Positions 37,309 through 46,153 are shown, counted from the first letter of the stretch. The stretch is 64,000 nt of DNA from Variovorax sp. J22P240 (GCF_030316855.1 NZ_JASZYR010000016.1:58991-122990); one strand, 5' to 3'. The notes: generated by a model from the sequence alone, not told the origin. Numbers and translations: made by a program.

Positions 37309-39852
37309 ATGACCTCTCCATTTGACAAGCCGCCGTTGGTATCGGTCGACAAATTAGTACCCAAGCGAGGTCTGTTAGAGATACCTGAGCGCCCGCTGAT
37401 AATTCTCCGGGATATGGTTCAAGTGGAGCAATATCAGAATTGGTATTTCACTGACCGCGGAGCACAGCCCGGTGATTTGGATGCTTTGAAAACGAGATGG
37501 GTATTGATCGACCCCGACGACAGAGGGTGGTATTTCAGTCACGGAATTAACGATTTTCTGGTGCGTCACAGGTGGGCAATTGCGGGGACGATCTTGAATG
37601 CCTTTGGTCAGCCCATCCGAATGCCCAATGGCTCCCCGATTGTCCAGGTTCGTTTCCTCGACAAGCCTCAGGAGAAAGTCAAAGGCGGAGGTTGGGTAGC
37701 TATCACGGACCCGAAAACACTCAAGGAATCGTGCCCCAAAACGTTGTTTCCCAAGGGCTGTCCTCCGTTCGTCCACTTCCCGCTACGGTTGGAAGGCGAG
37801 GGTAGTTATGAGCAGATCATGGAGGTGACCAAAGAGAGGGTCGTCACACATAGCCACGTCGAGTCTCCGTTCAAGGCCGACATCCTCTCGCTGCGCTTCT
37901 CCAAGGCAAGCTATCGGGGCAACGCCATCCTCTTGCCGGTCACCGCCTGTAGCGGCACCGCCGGGTTTTCCAGCAGTCGGAACGGCATCAACATTGTTCA
38001 CGCCACGATCCCGCCCGAAGACTACGACTTCCGCCGTGTCCGCAATGTGATTGCTTTCGACTCCGACACCGCCAACCGAAAGAATGACGATGGAGATGAC
38101 GAGCCGGTGAACGCCAATGTCCAGCGAGACGAGGAGCGATTTGCGGCCGGGCTGAAGTTCAGCATGAACTGTTCCAACGTCCTTCAGATGCGTCTCCCCA
38201 TGCGCGAGGATGGCGGTAAGCAGGGGCCGGATGACTTCTTGGCGGCGCGGGCTGGCGACCCCACGGACCTGCTCAATTCATTGCTGGCGGACCCTGCGAC
38301 GGAGCCAGAAAAAATCAAGGTCTACGTGGGTCAAGGCGCGTTAACGCCGTTGGCGATGGAGATCGACCGCCAGTGCGTTTTCATCCGGGATAGCAATCGC
38401 ATCGCGGAGCAGTCCACCGGCATCCTGCGAACTGACAAAGACGCCCGGTTGCGGTGGCGAGAAGTCAATCTGACGATCAAGATCGGCAAGCTGGAGCGGA
38501 AGGTCTACGGCCTGGATCAATGGATGGACTCCAGGCTCAAGACGCAGGCCGACTCCGTGGTCTGGGAGTACGAAGGCGAGACGCTGATAGAGCAGGGTGA
38601 CCGCGTTTTGTTCAACACGTATCGAAGGGGCGAAGCTCCTTGGCCAGAGGCAGCGGAGAGGCTGAAATACAACCCTCTCGTCGAGTTGTTCGAGTCGGTC
38701 ATCCCCGAAATCAAGCATCGCAACATCTTTCTGCGCCAGTTCCGACAAGCGAAGTTCACCAATATCCCGCTGGTCACTTACCCGGTCCTCATCTCGTCCC
38801 TGCGCGGGGTCGGCAAAGGCACCATAGGACGGGTCGTCAAGCGCGTGATCGGCGCGGCGAACGTCTACGACACCGTCACCGAAGACGACTTCGATGGCCG
38901 GTTCAATGCCCAGACGAAGAACAAGCGAGTGCTGATCGCCCCCGATCTGAAGCTGTCTCCGGCGCGGAGGACACGCGTCAGCGGCACGATCAACGTGCGC
39001 GTCGGAGATGGCGTGGCCCGTATTGAGCACAAGGGGGTGGATATCGCCAGTTCTACCAAGGTTAACGAGTGGCTCCTGGCGTTTGTTAACAAGGCCAGTG
39101 ACGCCCCCCAGGACGGCCCTCAAGATCGCCGGAAGGTGCCGATCCCGGTCAACCCACCCCCCGGGCGGGCCATCAACTCCGCGCTGCTTCGCCGGGTGAA
39201 TCTGATCGTGACCGCCCGGGAGCCAGGCCATGAGGCGTTCGTCAACGACTTCATGTTGTACCTCCGGGATGACGTCGCGGAGGAGATGGAGGACGGCCAG
39301 CGGTTCGACTCGTGGCGACCGACCCCCGACACCGTCCCCGGCCTGGAGGTGGATCGGTTCGAGTCCTTGAACCCGATAGAGCAGACGGTCATGGCGGCAC
39401 TGGACTTTATGTGCGAGGTGGACGAATCCACCGGCAAGCCCCGCTGGGATCAGAAGCGCGTCTGGACCATGGAGCAGTTTATGTTTGCCGCCACCGGAGG
39501 CGTGCCCTTTGCGACATGGCGCAGCGCGGCAGACTCTTCTGTAGCCGGAACGCCCCGGCGGGAGCCTGCGAGTCTGCGAGGGGTCTTCAATAATCTGAAC
39601 GTCATCAATTCGCGGGATGCCTCGTGGACCGATCCCGACGGGGTGGTCCATGTAATTGCGCTCGATCCCAAGTCGGGTCGAGTGGGTATTGCTAACCATT
39701 CCGCCAAGCGGTCGAACGGCTTGGTTTACATACCGTGCATGGAGGCTCTTATGGTGCAAGGGAGGCTATTGACCAGCGCGGAGGCGTTCCGCGAATCGCA
39801 GAAAGAACCCCCATTTGTAGTGCCGCAGGAGTTCAAGGAGACCAAGTATTGA
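37309..39852 (+). CDS. Primase-helicase-type replication protein
   Basis: An 847-residue protein, the main replication gene of the element. Residues about 190-330 resemble a Toprim-like DUF3854 primase domain (IAFDSDT at about 249-255, later LPMREDGGKQGPDDFLAA). Residues about 470-680 form an SF3/D5-like helicase: the P-loop RGVGKGTIGRVV with G500-VGKGT-505, a Walker B-like strand KRVLIAPDLKL that lacks the usual acidic pair, and the later RRVNLIV segment. RBS GGGAGG precedes ATG 37309. It is followed at once by a dense repeat cluster that may be its origin. The layout recalls P4 alpha and related satellite replicases, but the primase domain differs. Confidence 0.78.
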   Translation: MTSPFDKPPLVSVDKLVPKRGLLEIPERPLIILRDMVQVEQYQNWYFTDRGAQPGDLDALKTRWVLIDPDDRGWYFSHGINDFLVRHRWAIAGTILNAFGQPIRMPNGSPIVQVRFLDKPQEKVKGGGWVAITDPKTLKESCPKTLFPKGCPPFVHFPLRLEGEGSYEQIMEVTKERVVTHSHVESPFKADILSLRFSKASYRGNAILLPVTACSGTAGFSSSRNGINIVHATIPPEDYDFRRVRNVIAFDSDTANRKNDDGDDEPVNANVQRDEERFAAGLKFSMNCSNVLQMRLPMREDGGKQGPDDFLAARAGDPTDLLNSLLADPATEPEKIKVYVGQGALTPLAMEIDRQCVFIRDSNRIAEQSTGILRTDKDARLRWREVNLTIKIGKLERKVYGLDQWMDSRLKTQADSVVWEYEGETLIEQGDRVLFNTYRRGEAPWPEAAERLKYNPLVELFESVIPEIKHRNIFLRQFRQAKFTNIPLVTYPVLISSLRGVGKGTIGRVVKRVIGAANVYDTVTEDDFDGRFNAQTKNKRVLIAPDLKLSPARRTRVSGTINVRVGDGVARIEHKGVDIASSTKVNEWLLAFVNKASDAPQDGPQDRRKVPIPVNPPPGRAINSALLRRVNLIVTAREPGHEAFVNDFMLYLRDDVAEEMEDGQRFDSWRPTPDTVPGLEVDRFESLNPIEQTVMAALDFMCEVDESTGKPRWDQKRVWTMEQFMFAATGGVPFATWRSAADSSVAGTPRREPASLRGVFNNLNVINSRDASWTDPDGVVHVIALDPKSGRVGIANHSAKRSNGLVYIPCMEALMVQGRLLTSAEAFRESQKEPPFVVPQEFKETKY

Positions 39853-39861
39853 CTGGAGAAA

Positions 39862-40070
39862 ATAGGAGGGATCGCGGGGGGAAGAATATCCCTCCTAGGC
39901 GAAGCCTCCTACGGGCGGTCGAGGGAGATAGGAGGGATAGGAGGGATAGGAGGGATAGATAGGGTTTCTCGCGGACGGAAGGGTTTTAGGTTGCCTGGGG
40001 GGGTAAATAGACCCCCTATAGCCGGATAAAAGAAGCCTCCTATCCTTCCTACCTCCTATATCCCTCCTAT
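39862..40070. repeat. AGGAGGGAT repeat cluster beside the primase gene (candidate origin or packaging site)
   Basis: TAGGAGGGA occurs three times in exact 9-bp tandem at 39929-39955. Further copies occur at 39864-39872 (direct), 39888-39897 (inverted, ATCCCTCCTA) and 40060-40070 (inverted), with shorter CCTCCTA copies between. GAAGCCTCCTA also repeats at 39901 and 40032. A GGGGGT/ACCCCC hairpin (39999-40016) sits in the middle. The gap is otherwise non-coding. Iterons near a replication gene usually mark an origin; a cos/pac site is the alternative. Confidence 0.65.
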
Positions 40071-40098
40071 CGGTCACCATAGTTACAGGAGCCATGAA

Positions 40099-40497
40099 AT
40101 GGATGTAGTTATCAATGAAAATGACTGGGCTTTCAGTGATTACACTAATCACCGGTGTACGCTGGCAGAGGTAGGCACCCCCAAGCCGCCCGACCGGCAA
40201 TTCGCCCAGAGATTGGCCCAGGCCCACGCCCCGGCGGCCATCAATAAACTGGTGAAATTGCTTGATAGTGAAGATGGGGCCGTCGCCATCAAAGCGGCCC
40301 AAGTTCTCTTGGATAGGGGCTTTGGCCGTCCAGATCAAACAGTTCATCAAGACAACACGAACAGCGTCATTGTCGAGATGCCCTGGATTACCGCCCAGCG
40401 ACTGGCCTATCGCCTGGAGAATCGCGTGGCGGAGGATATCGTGGAGAACAGCCCCGCCGAATTGGAGCGCCTGAGAATGGACAAGAAGGGCAGCTAA
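40099..40497 (+). CDS. Small-terminase-like or DNA-binding protein (element)
   Basis: A 132-residue protein. Its central segment HAPAAINKLVKLLDSEDGAVAIKAAQVLLDRGFGRP is a helical repeat pattern that I associate with small proteins encoded next to large terminase genes in phages; the resemblance is remembered, not computed. The C-terminus is helical and charged. RBS CAGGAG precedes ATG 40099. There is no large terminase next to it. In phage-inducible islands a lone small terminase redirects the helper's packaging, which is an attractive reading but unproven. It lies directly after the repeat cluster. Confidence 0.6.
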   Translation: MDVVINENDWAFSDYTNHRCTLAEVGTPKPPDRQFAQRLAQAHAPAAINKLVKLLDSEDGAVAIKAAQVLLDRGFGRPDQTVHQDNTNSVIVEMPWITAQRLAYRLENRVAEDIVENSPAELERLRMDKKGS

Positions 40498-40863
40498 CTA
40501 GCCTCAATCCTAGTCCAGTCAATGGTAAGTCATTGATCTTCCAGGCTTACTGTGAAACGCCGGGGAACTGCGTGAGCCGAGGCGATACGGCTGGGCCTGT
40601 ATTCCAGCCGGGCTGTTGCGATCAGGCCTGTAATTCCCAGCCAATCGACCGGATATCAGGTCAACCTTGCCCCGGTCAGGTCGCTGCCAGGCCTCATGCT
40701 CACATGCCGTGGCGTCGGCATGCGTGGGCGATCGCAGCATGTGCTTCGGCGGCGGGTGGGTGGCCTGTTGGTGGGTCTGCTGTACAGACTTCGCAAGCGC
40801 CCACCCTAAAAACATGGATGGTGGTTCGCGAGTCCATCTTTGCAATCACCCACCCCGCGCAAT
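40498..40863. other. Non-coding stretch between the small-terminase-like gene and the cargo cassette
   Basis: 366 bp with no gene I can support. It has a small inverted repeat GTCTG-CTGTA-CAGAC (40775-40789). It lies between convergent transcription units, so it may carry terminators, but no clear stem with a T run is seen. Confidence 0.5.
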
Positions 40864-41214
40864 CTATCTATTTTTTAACTTACTGTTGTTCAGTTCCACG
40901 TACAAACTAATTCCTGCTTCGGCCGCGCTTTTAAGCGGATGTTCCCTACAGAATTTGTCCATCCAAAGATAAATCGAGGCCGCATCCACTCCTTGGAGCA
41001 CATCTACCTTGGATTGTGATGACGCCGCGGCCAGTCCGCTGAGGTAGCCCATCAGCCATGATTCATTGCCATACCCTTGGTATGTACCCTTGTCGCTAAC
41101 CCACGATCCGCAGGAGCGAATTCCAATGCCTGTCTGAGGGACTTGAGCCTGGACGCTGCCAGACGTCAGGCCTATAGACGTCACAAGCCCGAGCGCAATC
41201 AGTCTAGTCTTCAT
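40864..41214 (-). CDS. Small secreted protein, paralogue of 41709-42032 (Rap1a/Tai-like)
   Basis: A 116-residue protein with an N-terminal Sec signal (cut near VQAQV). The mature part has RSCGSWVSDKG, then SWLMGYLSGLAAAS, then GVDAASIYLWMDKFCREHPLK. Its two conserved cysteines probably form a disulfide. The pattern resembles Rap1a/Tai-type periplasmic immunity proteins and related small exported proteins, where paired copies are common. It is the last gene of a three-gene minus-strand operon inside the element. The function is unknown. Confidence 0.72.
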   Translation of the reverse strand: MKTRLIALGLVTSIGLTSGSVQAQVPQTGIGIRSCGSWVSDKGTYQGYGNESWLMGYLSGLAAASSQSKVDVLQGVDAASIYLWMDKFCREHPLKSAAEAGISLYVELNNSKLKNR

Positions 41215-41223
41215 GCCGTTCTT

Positions 41224-41712
41224 TCATCTGGCGAGGTGAAACGTTTCCTCATTGTTGAGGCTGTAGTCGTCCTCCCACTGGACCTTGAACATGAACAACT
41301 TGGTGTGTTCTTCTTCGGCGATGGTCGCACTGATCTCAAATTTCGCCCCTGGCCGCAAGATTGGGTAGGGAAGCAGCTTGTCCGCATACTTCTTTTTGAG
41401 AATGTAGCCGTCTGACGATTCTGCCAGGCGCACTTTCCTCGCGGACGCTTGACCGTCGTTGAGGAAGACTAGCTTGTGGATTCCAAGGCCGCGCACGCCG
41501 TCGAACCCTAGACTTATCCTGGCCCTCTTGCTCACAACAGCCCGTTCTTCTTGCTCGGCAAGCAACGCCTTGTTCAGCTTGTCCTGAACCTTCGCATAGG
41601 TCGCGGTGCGCCAAGCGGACCATGCCGCAACCAACAGCGCGCCCACGGCGATCACGTCGCTGATCGACACTGATGCCTGCGCCCACCACGCTGCGACTTC
41701 TGCCCCGGTCAT
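41224..41712 (-). CDS. Small membrane-anchored protein between two secreted paralogues
   Basis: A 162-residue protein with one N-terminal membrane segment (about residues 17-33, VISDVIAVGALLVAAWSAW-like). A short coiled region follows (KVQDKLNKALLAEQEERAVV), then a beta-rich domain of about 95 residues. The topology suggests a single-pass inner-membrane protein. It starts in the ATGA overlap with the upstream paralogue, so the cassette is translated as a unit. I do not recognise the family. Confidence 0.68.
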   Translation of the reverse strand: MTGAEVAAWWAQASVSISDVIAVGALLVAAWSAWRTATYAKVQDKLNKALLAEQEERAVVSKRARISLGFDGVRGLGIHKLVFLNDGQASARKVRLAESSDGYILKKKYADKLLPYPILRPGAKFEISATIAEEEHTKLFMFKVQWEDDYSLNNEETFHLAR

Positions 41713-42032
41713 TTCTTGCCTTTGGCAAGCTCCTCAAATAGCACCCATCCGCCCGTGGATACTCTTTTTAATGGATTTGCACGGCAGTAATTGTCCATCC
41801 ATAGATATATGGATTCTGCATCAATAGAGCTCAGCAAATCCTTTTCCGACTCGACAGCCATTCCGGATAGATATCCCACAAGCCATGCGGAATTGACGGC
41901 GTCTTTGAGTTTGAGTTCGGCACGATCTTTGATCCACTCTCCGCAAGACCTCCCACTCATGATTGTCACGGCCGACGCGCTACCACACGCCATTGCCGCT
42001 GCCAGCCCCAGTGCAATCAGTTTCGCCTTCAT
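41709..42032 (-). CDS. Small secreted protein, paralogue of 40864-41214 (Rap1a/Tai-like)
   Basis: A 107-residue exported protein. The signal peptide ends near ASAVT. It shares with its paralogue the order RSCGEWI, AWLVGYLSGMAVES, DAESIYLWMDNYCRANPLK, with cysteines at the same places. It is the first gene of the minus-strand cassette and overlaps the membrane-protein gene by ATGA. Family and role as for the paralogue. Confidence 0.72.
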   Translation of the reverse strand: MKAKLIALGLAAAMACGSASAVTIMSGRSCGEWIKDRAELKLKDAVNSAWLVGYLSGMAVESEKDLLSSIDAESIYLWMDNYCRANPLKRVSTGGWVLFEELAKGKK

Positions 42033-42118
42033 TTCTTCTTTCCTTTGTCTATTCAGATGCGGGGAATTCCTTATTCCCTCGCGCTAGCCTCTAGCGTAGG
42101 AACGGGCGATAATTGGAA

Positions 42119-42355
42119 ATGCCCGCCGCCGAATTAAATTCGCCAATTGAGCCATCCGACGAAATGATGGATGGGTCAATTGAGCCCAACCCTCAATTAG
42201 ACCAGACCCAACCCGGTAGTGCACTCCCACTGGCCCTGAGGTCGCGTCATTTACCGCGCCTTCGTGACGATCTCCACGCTGGGGGCTTCGGTATGTTGAC
42301 GGCGGTTCCCGCCCCGATTCCCCGCCGGGCTCGTCCACCCAGGAGACCCAAATGA
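42119..42355 (+). CDS. Possible small protein upstream of the virion-like block (weak)
   Basis: An open frame of 78 residues with acidic N-terminus (AAELNSPIEPSDEMMDG) and a Pro/Arg-rich end. Its stop overlaps the ATG of the next gene (ATGA), which argues for translation. The C-terminal half looks like translated non-coding GC-rich sequence, and no domain is seen. The rest of 42033-42351 has no other gene. It may equally be a leader region. Confidence 0.35.
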   Translation: MPAAELNSPIEPSDEMMDGSIEPNPQLDQTQPGSALPLALRSRHLPRLRDDLHAGGFGMLTAVPAPIPRRARPPRRPK

Positions 42356-42543
42356 CCCCCGATCCAGCCGCTGCCGCTCGCCGTGCCTACAACGACTACC
42401 GTGACAGTGAGGACTCACCTCCATTGCCGCCCACCTTCGACCTGCTGGACCCGGCGACGCAGGCCGAGTGGGTGAGCGTCCACGCGCAGGGCGGGGACAC
42501 CGTCACCTTGTTCGACCGCATCGCTGAGCATTGCGGGGCCTAG
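42352..42543 (+). CDS. Small hypothetical protein (element)
   Basis: A 63-residue acidic protein of unknown function (MTPDPAAAARRAYNDYRDS near the start, then PPTFDLLDPATQAEWVSV). Its RBS is CCAGGAGAC. It stands at the head of the virion-like gene block and ends just before the next gene. Phage elements often carry such small acidic proteins, but I cannot assign one. Confidence 0.6.
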   Translation: MTPDPAAAARRAYNDYRDSEDSPPLPPTFDLLDPATQAEWVSVHAQGGDTVTLFDRIAEHCGA

Positions 42544-42545
42544 CC

Positions 42546-42980
42546 GTGAGCGCCGAAGACGTAGCCCAATGGCTCTCTACGGCCCACCTCCCGGGGGCGG
42601 TGAAGCGTTGGCGATCACTCACGCCGTACGAGCAGGACTTGATCGCGCTGGAGGTTGCCCACTGGGAGCGCGTACGGGAGGGGCACCGGGAGCGACCAGA
42701 CATACTCCCACCGGCTTTTGGACACACTCCACGTCCCAATGGCCCCGCGACGCATACCGGCCTGCCGATGCCGTTCGCCCCGCCTGAAAAGCACTCCCCG
42801 CACGTCACCCCGGAGATGGCCCGTCACGGGGACAAGGTCTATGAAAACCTTGAACGTGAAGTCATGACGGCCGCGTTGCAGGACCGCATGGGGATCGACG
42901 CCCAACTACCCTTGGATCCGCCCACGCTCCGCGACAACATCGAGGCGGCCTGGACCGCCCGTGCCCCTGAGGAGACTTGA
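42546..42980 (+). CDS. Hypothetical protein (element)
   Basis: A 144-residue protein from GTG 42546, 2 bp after the preceding stop; an in-frame TTG at 42531 is a possible alternative. The first 50 residues look helical (AEDVAQWLSTAHLPGAVKRW). The middle is Pro-rich, and the end is helical and acidic. It shows no known domain. The position directly before the ejection-like genes suggests a scaffold or accessory virion protein, an inference from order only. Confidence 0.62.
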   Translation: MSAEDVAQWLSTAHLPGAVKRWRSLTPYEQDLIALEVAHWERVREGHRERPDILPPAFGHTPRPNGPATHTGLPMPFAPPEKHSPHVTPEMARHGDKVYENLEREVMTAALQDRMGIDAQLPLDPPTLRDNIEAAWTARAPEET

Positions 42981-42982
42981 CC

Positions 42983-44320
42983 ATGCCCCCGCTCACTTCC
43001 ACCGGATACGACGACTTCCTGCCCCAAGCTGGACCGGCCATCCCCGACCCGTCAGAGGGCAATATCGCGTTGGACCTCCAGGCGCGTCGGCTGGCCGCGA
43101 GAAAGCAGGCCCTCGTGGATCAGGCTAAGCAAGCTCAAGCGCTCAACCAGAGCCTCCAAGGCCAAACGATCAGCGGCGGGCCAAAGTTCACGGACATTTA
43201 CGTCCCCGCGCCCAAGCTGGCTGGGTTCCTGCCCATAGCTCAGCAGGCCGTCCAGCAGTACCAACAGAAGCTGCTCGACGAGGACACCAGCGCGTACGAC
43301 AAGACCATGTCGGCTGCTGCTATTCAGCATCTGAAGAGCAAGCCGTCTGAGGATGCTGATGAAAACACGAAGTTGGCCTGGGCGCAGACCGGCTCCCAGT
43401 TGCCTGTCTTGAAGTCGGTGATGGACGCCTACATTGAAGACCAGATCGTCAAGCAGCCGGGGCGGCAAGCTACTCAGGCCTTTGAGCGCAGGAAGCAAAG
43501 CGAGACGGAGCGCCATAACAAGGCCATGGAGGGCAAGCCAGCCAATCCGAACTACCTGCCGATCTTCAACAACCAGACCGGCGCGTTGACCGGCAGCTAC
43601 GACACTCGCACGCGCACGGTCTACGACGCCAACGACCGTCCCATCAGTGGCCCCGGAGTCAGCCTGCCCGCTGGTACCACTACCACCGCCCCTGCCTCCA
43701 GCGTGAGCAAGGGTCCTTCGGTGACGCATCAGGTCAGCGAGGGCAAGGCCCAGGAGAAGGTCGCCAACATCGACACGATCCTTGGCTACGTCCGTCAGGC
43801 GTCTCCTGCGGTCGATGAAGTTAATCAGGGGGTCAAAGGGGCAGCGAAAGACCTATGGACGTTGGCGAAGGGCGACAGCACGGCAAGCACGCGGGCGAGG
43901 GATGCGTTGAACGTGTTCGCAGAAAACCTCAAGCCGTTCTACAACCGTCCACCCGGCGATCCCACGGCACGTGAGGTGGCTGCGTGGGGCAAGGCAATGG
44001 GCGACCTCAACCGGGCCATTGCGAACAAGGGCAATACCCAGGCCGCGATCAACGCGCTGGAGTCGATCATGCTCCAGCAGCGCGAGCGCCTGACGGGAGA
44101 GGCCACTGAGCCTGAAAGCCTTCGCGGCACCCTAGAGCGCGTCATTGCTCAACGTGGAGGTGAGCCTACCGGCTCATTCGACCCCGGCACCGACCCGTCC
44201 AAGTTCGACATTGCGGACCCCCTGGAGCGTGAGATGGCCCGCCGTGCCTACGCCAACCAGCAGAAAGCCAAGAAACCGGCGACTTCCTCTGGCGGCTGGT
44301 CCTCTCGCAGACTGGACTGA
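42983..44320 (+). CDS. Internal-virion/ejection-like structural protein
   Basis: A 445-residue protein with Gln/Ala-rich helical regions (ARRLAARKQALVDQAKQAQA, later QQAVQQYQQKLLDED). A central low-complexity PAGTTTTAPASSVSK linker separates this from a second helical half. The C-terminus has LEREMARRAYANQQKAKK. ATG 42983 is preceded by GGAGACTTG. Composition and place just before a large glycine/alanine-rich protein match internal virion proteins of podophages, which pass into the host envelope on infection. No sequence identity is claimed. Confidence 0.55.
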   Translation: MPPLTSTGYDDFLPQAGPAIPDPSEGNIALDLQARRLAARKQALVDQAKQAQALNQSLQGQTISGGPKFTDIYVPAPKLAGFLPIAQQAVQQYQQKLLDEDTSAYDKTMSAAAIQHLKSKPSEDADENTKLAWAQTGSQLPVLKSVMDAYIEDQIVKQPGRQATQAFERRKQSETERHNKAMEGKPANPNYLPIFNNQTGALTGSYDTRTRTVYDANDRPISGPGVSLPAGTTTTAPASSVSKGPSVTHQVSEGKAQEKVANIDTILGYVRQASPAVDEVNQGVKGAAKDLWTLAKGDSTASTRARDALNVFAENLKPFYNRPPGDPTAREVAAWGKAMGDLNRAIANKGNTQAAINALESIMLQQRERLTGEATEPESLRGTLERVIAQRGGEPTGSFDPGTDPSKFDIADPLEREMARRAYANQQKAKKPATSSGGWSSRRLD

Positions 44321-44323
44321 GCC

Positions 44324-46153
44324 ATGCCTCGCTTTGAAGTGACCGCCCCGGATGGCTCGCGGCATGAGGTGACCGCTCCCGAGGGCGCATCTGAGCAGGA
44401 CGCCATCAGCTATGTCCAGCGCACTTACACACCTGCCGACGTGCCTCGCATTGAGATCCAGGGCACCTCGGCTGACGAGCCCAAGAGCCTTCGTGACACG
44501 ATCATTGACGCAGCGTCCACCGTAGGCGAGGGGGCCAAGCGATTCGGCGGGGGCGCTGTCACGGGGGCTCAGAACTTGGGCGCTGGTTTGGTGAAGGGCG
44601 CAGGTCACTTGGGTAATGTCGTCGCTGCTCCCTTCCAGCTAGGTCAAGACTACCTACAGGGCAATCCTCTGGGTACGGCGCATCGGGTGGCCTCGGAAAC
44701 CATTAACGCCGATACGGCTCGGATGGCTGCTGATCCCGAATCGCTCAACTTCGGTGTCGGCAGCGCCACGCCAGAGATGGTCATTAGTGGTGGTCCCATT
44801 GCCTCCGTAGGCACTCGCATTGCCACGCAACTTCCTGCCCTCGGTCGATATGCGCCTGCCGTGGGGGACATCCTCGCTAACGCTGGCTATGCCGGGGGTA
44901 AGGCGGAGGTTACCGGAGGCGATACGGAGCAGAGCATGTTAGAGGGCGGGGGTGGCGCTGCGGCGGGTCGTGTCCTCGTGCGTACCTTGGGAGGCATTAA
45001 GCCGCTGCTCTCCGAAGGTGCTCAGGCGCTGGCTGATCGAGGCATTACCCTGACTCCCGGTCAGATGTTCGGCAAGGTCGGCATGGCCGCTGAGGATTTG
45101 GCTGCTAACTTGCCCTTCATTGGCGGGACCATCGACCGTGCTCGGGCCAGAGCCGCCAGCCAATACAGCCGAGCCGAGGTCAATCGCGCCGTCGAGGGCA
45201 TTCCTGGCTCCACGAAGAAGATGGGCGAGGACGCGGTGGCCGAGGCGAACAAGTTCATTGACGATGCCTATGAGCGCGTCAAGAGCCGCGTGTCTCTGCC
45301 GAGCGACGCTGGAGAGCAGGCCATACGCGAGGCGGGGCAGGCCGTGCAAGCTATGCCGATGTTGGATCCTCAGCAGGTTGCTCGGGTCGGGGGCTACGTC
45401 GAGCAGCGCATTTGGCCGCATATCCGGCGGGGTACGGTAGACGGTGACACGTTCAAGGTGATCGACAGCGACCTGGGCAAGCTCATTCGCCAATACCGAT
45501 CTTCATCCAATGCCGCCGACCAGCACATGGGTGATGCCTTCGCGGAGGTTCAGTTTCGATTGCGCCACGCTCTACAAGGCTCAGACGCGACTGCCAAGGC
45601 AGAGTTGGCCGCGGTCAACACCGCTTATCGCAACATGATCCCCGTCGAAGATGCTGCTAGGCGGGCTGCTGGAAAAATTGGGGAGTTCACGCCGACTCAA
45701 ATGGCTCAAGCCTCTCATCGCACCGGCATCAAGTTGGAGGGGGAAGCGGAGGCATTGAACCGAGCAGGTCGTGAACTCATCACGTCCAATCGCCCTCTGG
45801 CGCGCACTCTCGCACGTGTCGGTATTGGAACGGGTGGAGGCGCGGCGGCGGGCATAGCTCACATGGCGGGTGTTCCCGGAGCAGGCGCCACCGCCGCTAT
45901 TGCAGCTGGGGGCATTGCTGCGACCAAGATCGCCGCTGAGTTGGCCTACAACCGGCCCGCTCTGGACTTCGTGATCCACGGTCTGAGCATGAGTCCGAGG
46001 GTTCCTCCCAACGTCTCCCGAGACATCGCGAACATGAACCCCGTACAGGCCGCTGAGCATATTCGGCTCATGTCGGAGAAGCTGCCCAGCTTCGCCCAGG
46101 TCGTGAGCCAACTCGGCCGAGCCTATGCCTCTCAGCAAGGAGAAACCCAATGA
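44324..46153 (+). CDS. Large ejection-like virion protein with N-terminal TAPDGS motif
   Basis: A 609-residue protein. Residues 1-37 (RFEVTAPDGSRHEVTAPEG, then QDAISYVQRTY) form a short repeated motif that recurs at the N-terminus of large phage virion and tail proteins. The middle (about 60-220) is Gly/Ala-rich with amphipathic helices (KRFGGGAVTGAQNLGAGLVK). Residues about 500-545 form a hydrophobic Gly-rich membrane-active stretch (GIGTGGGAAAGIAHM, ATAAIAAGGIAATKIA). This layout fits an internal-virion or DNA-ejection protein. It follows the gene before by 3 bp and overlaps the next. Confidence 0.6.
   Translation: MPRFEVTAPDGSRHEVTAPEGASEQDAISYVQRTYTPADVPRIEIQGTSADEPKSLRDTIIDAASTVGEGAKRFGGGAVTGAQNLGAGLVKGAGHLGNVVAAPFQLGQDYLQGNPLGTAHRVASETINADTARMAADPESLNFGVGSATPEMVISGGPIASVGTRIATQLPALGRYAPAVGDILANAGYAGGKAEVTGGDTEQSMLEGGGGAAAGRVLVRTLGGIKPLLSEGAQALADRGITLTPGQMFGKVGMAAEDLAANLPFIGGTIDRARARAASQYSRAEVNRAVEGIPGSTKKMGEDAVAEANKFIDDAYERVKSRVSLPSDAGEQAIREAGQAVQAMPMLDPQQVARVGGYVEQRIWPHIRRGTVDGDTFKVIDSDLGKLIRQYRSSSNAADQHMGDAFAEVQFRLRHALQGSDATAKAELAAVNTAYRNMIPVEDAARRAAGKIGEFTPTQMAQASHRTGIKLEGEAEALNRAGRELITSNRPLARTLARVGIGTGGGAAAGIAHMAGVPGAGATAAIAAGGIAATKIAAELAYNRPALDFVIHGLSMSPRVPPNVSRDIANMNPVQAAEHIRLMSEKLPSFAQVVSQLGRAYASQQGETQ

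Noticed and set aside
39862..40070. CRISPR array in the AGGAGGGAT cluster
   Set aside because: Units are 9 bp, tandem or inverted, with no regular spacers and no cas genes.
43052..43729. Minus-strand open frame inside the virion-like block
   Set aside because: Antisense to the coupled + strand gene with a good ribosome-binding site; no domain seen.
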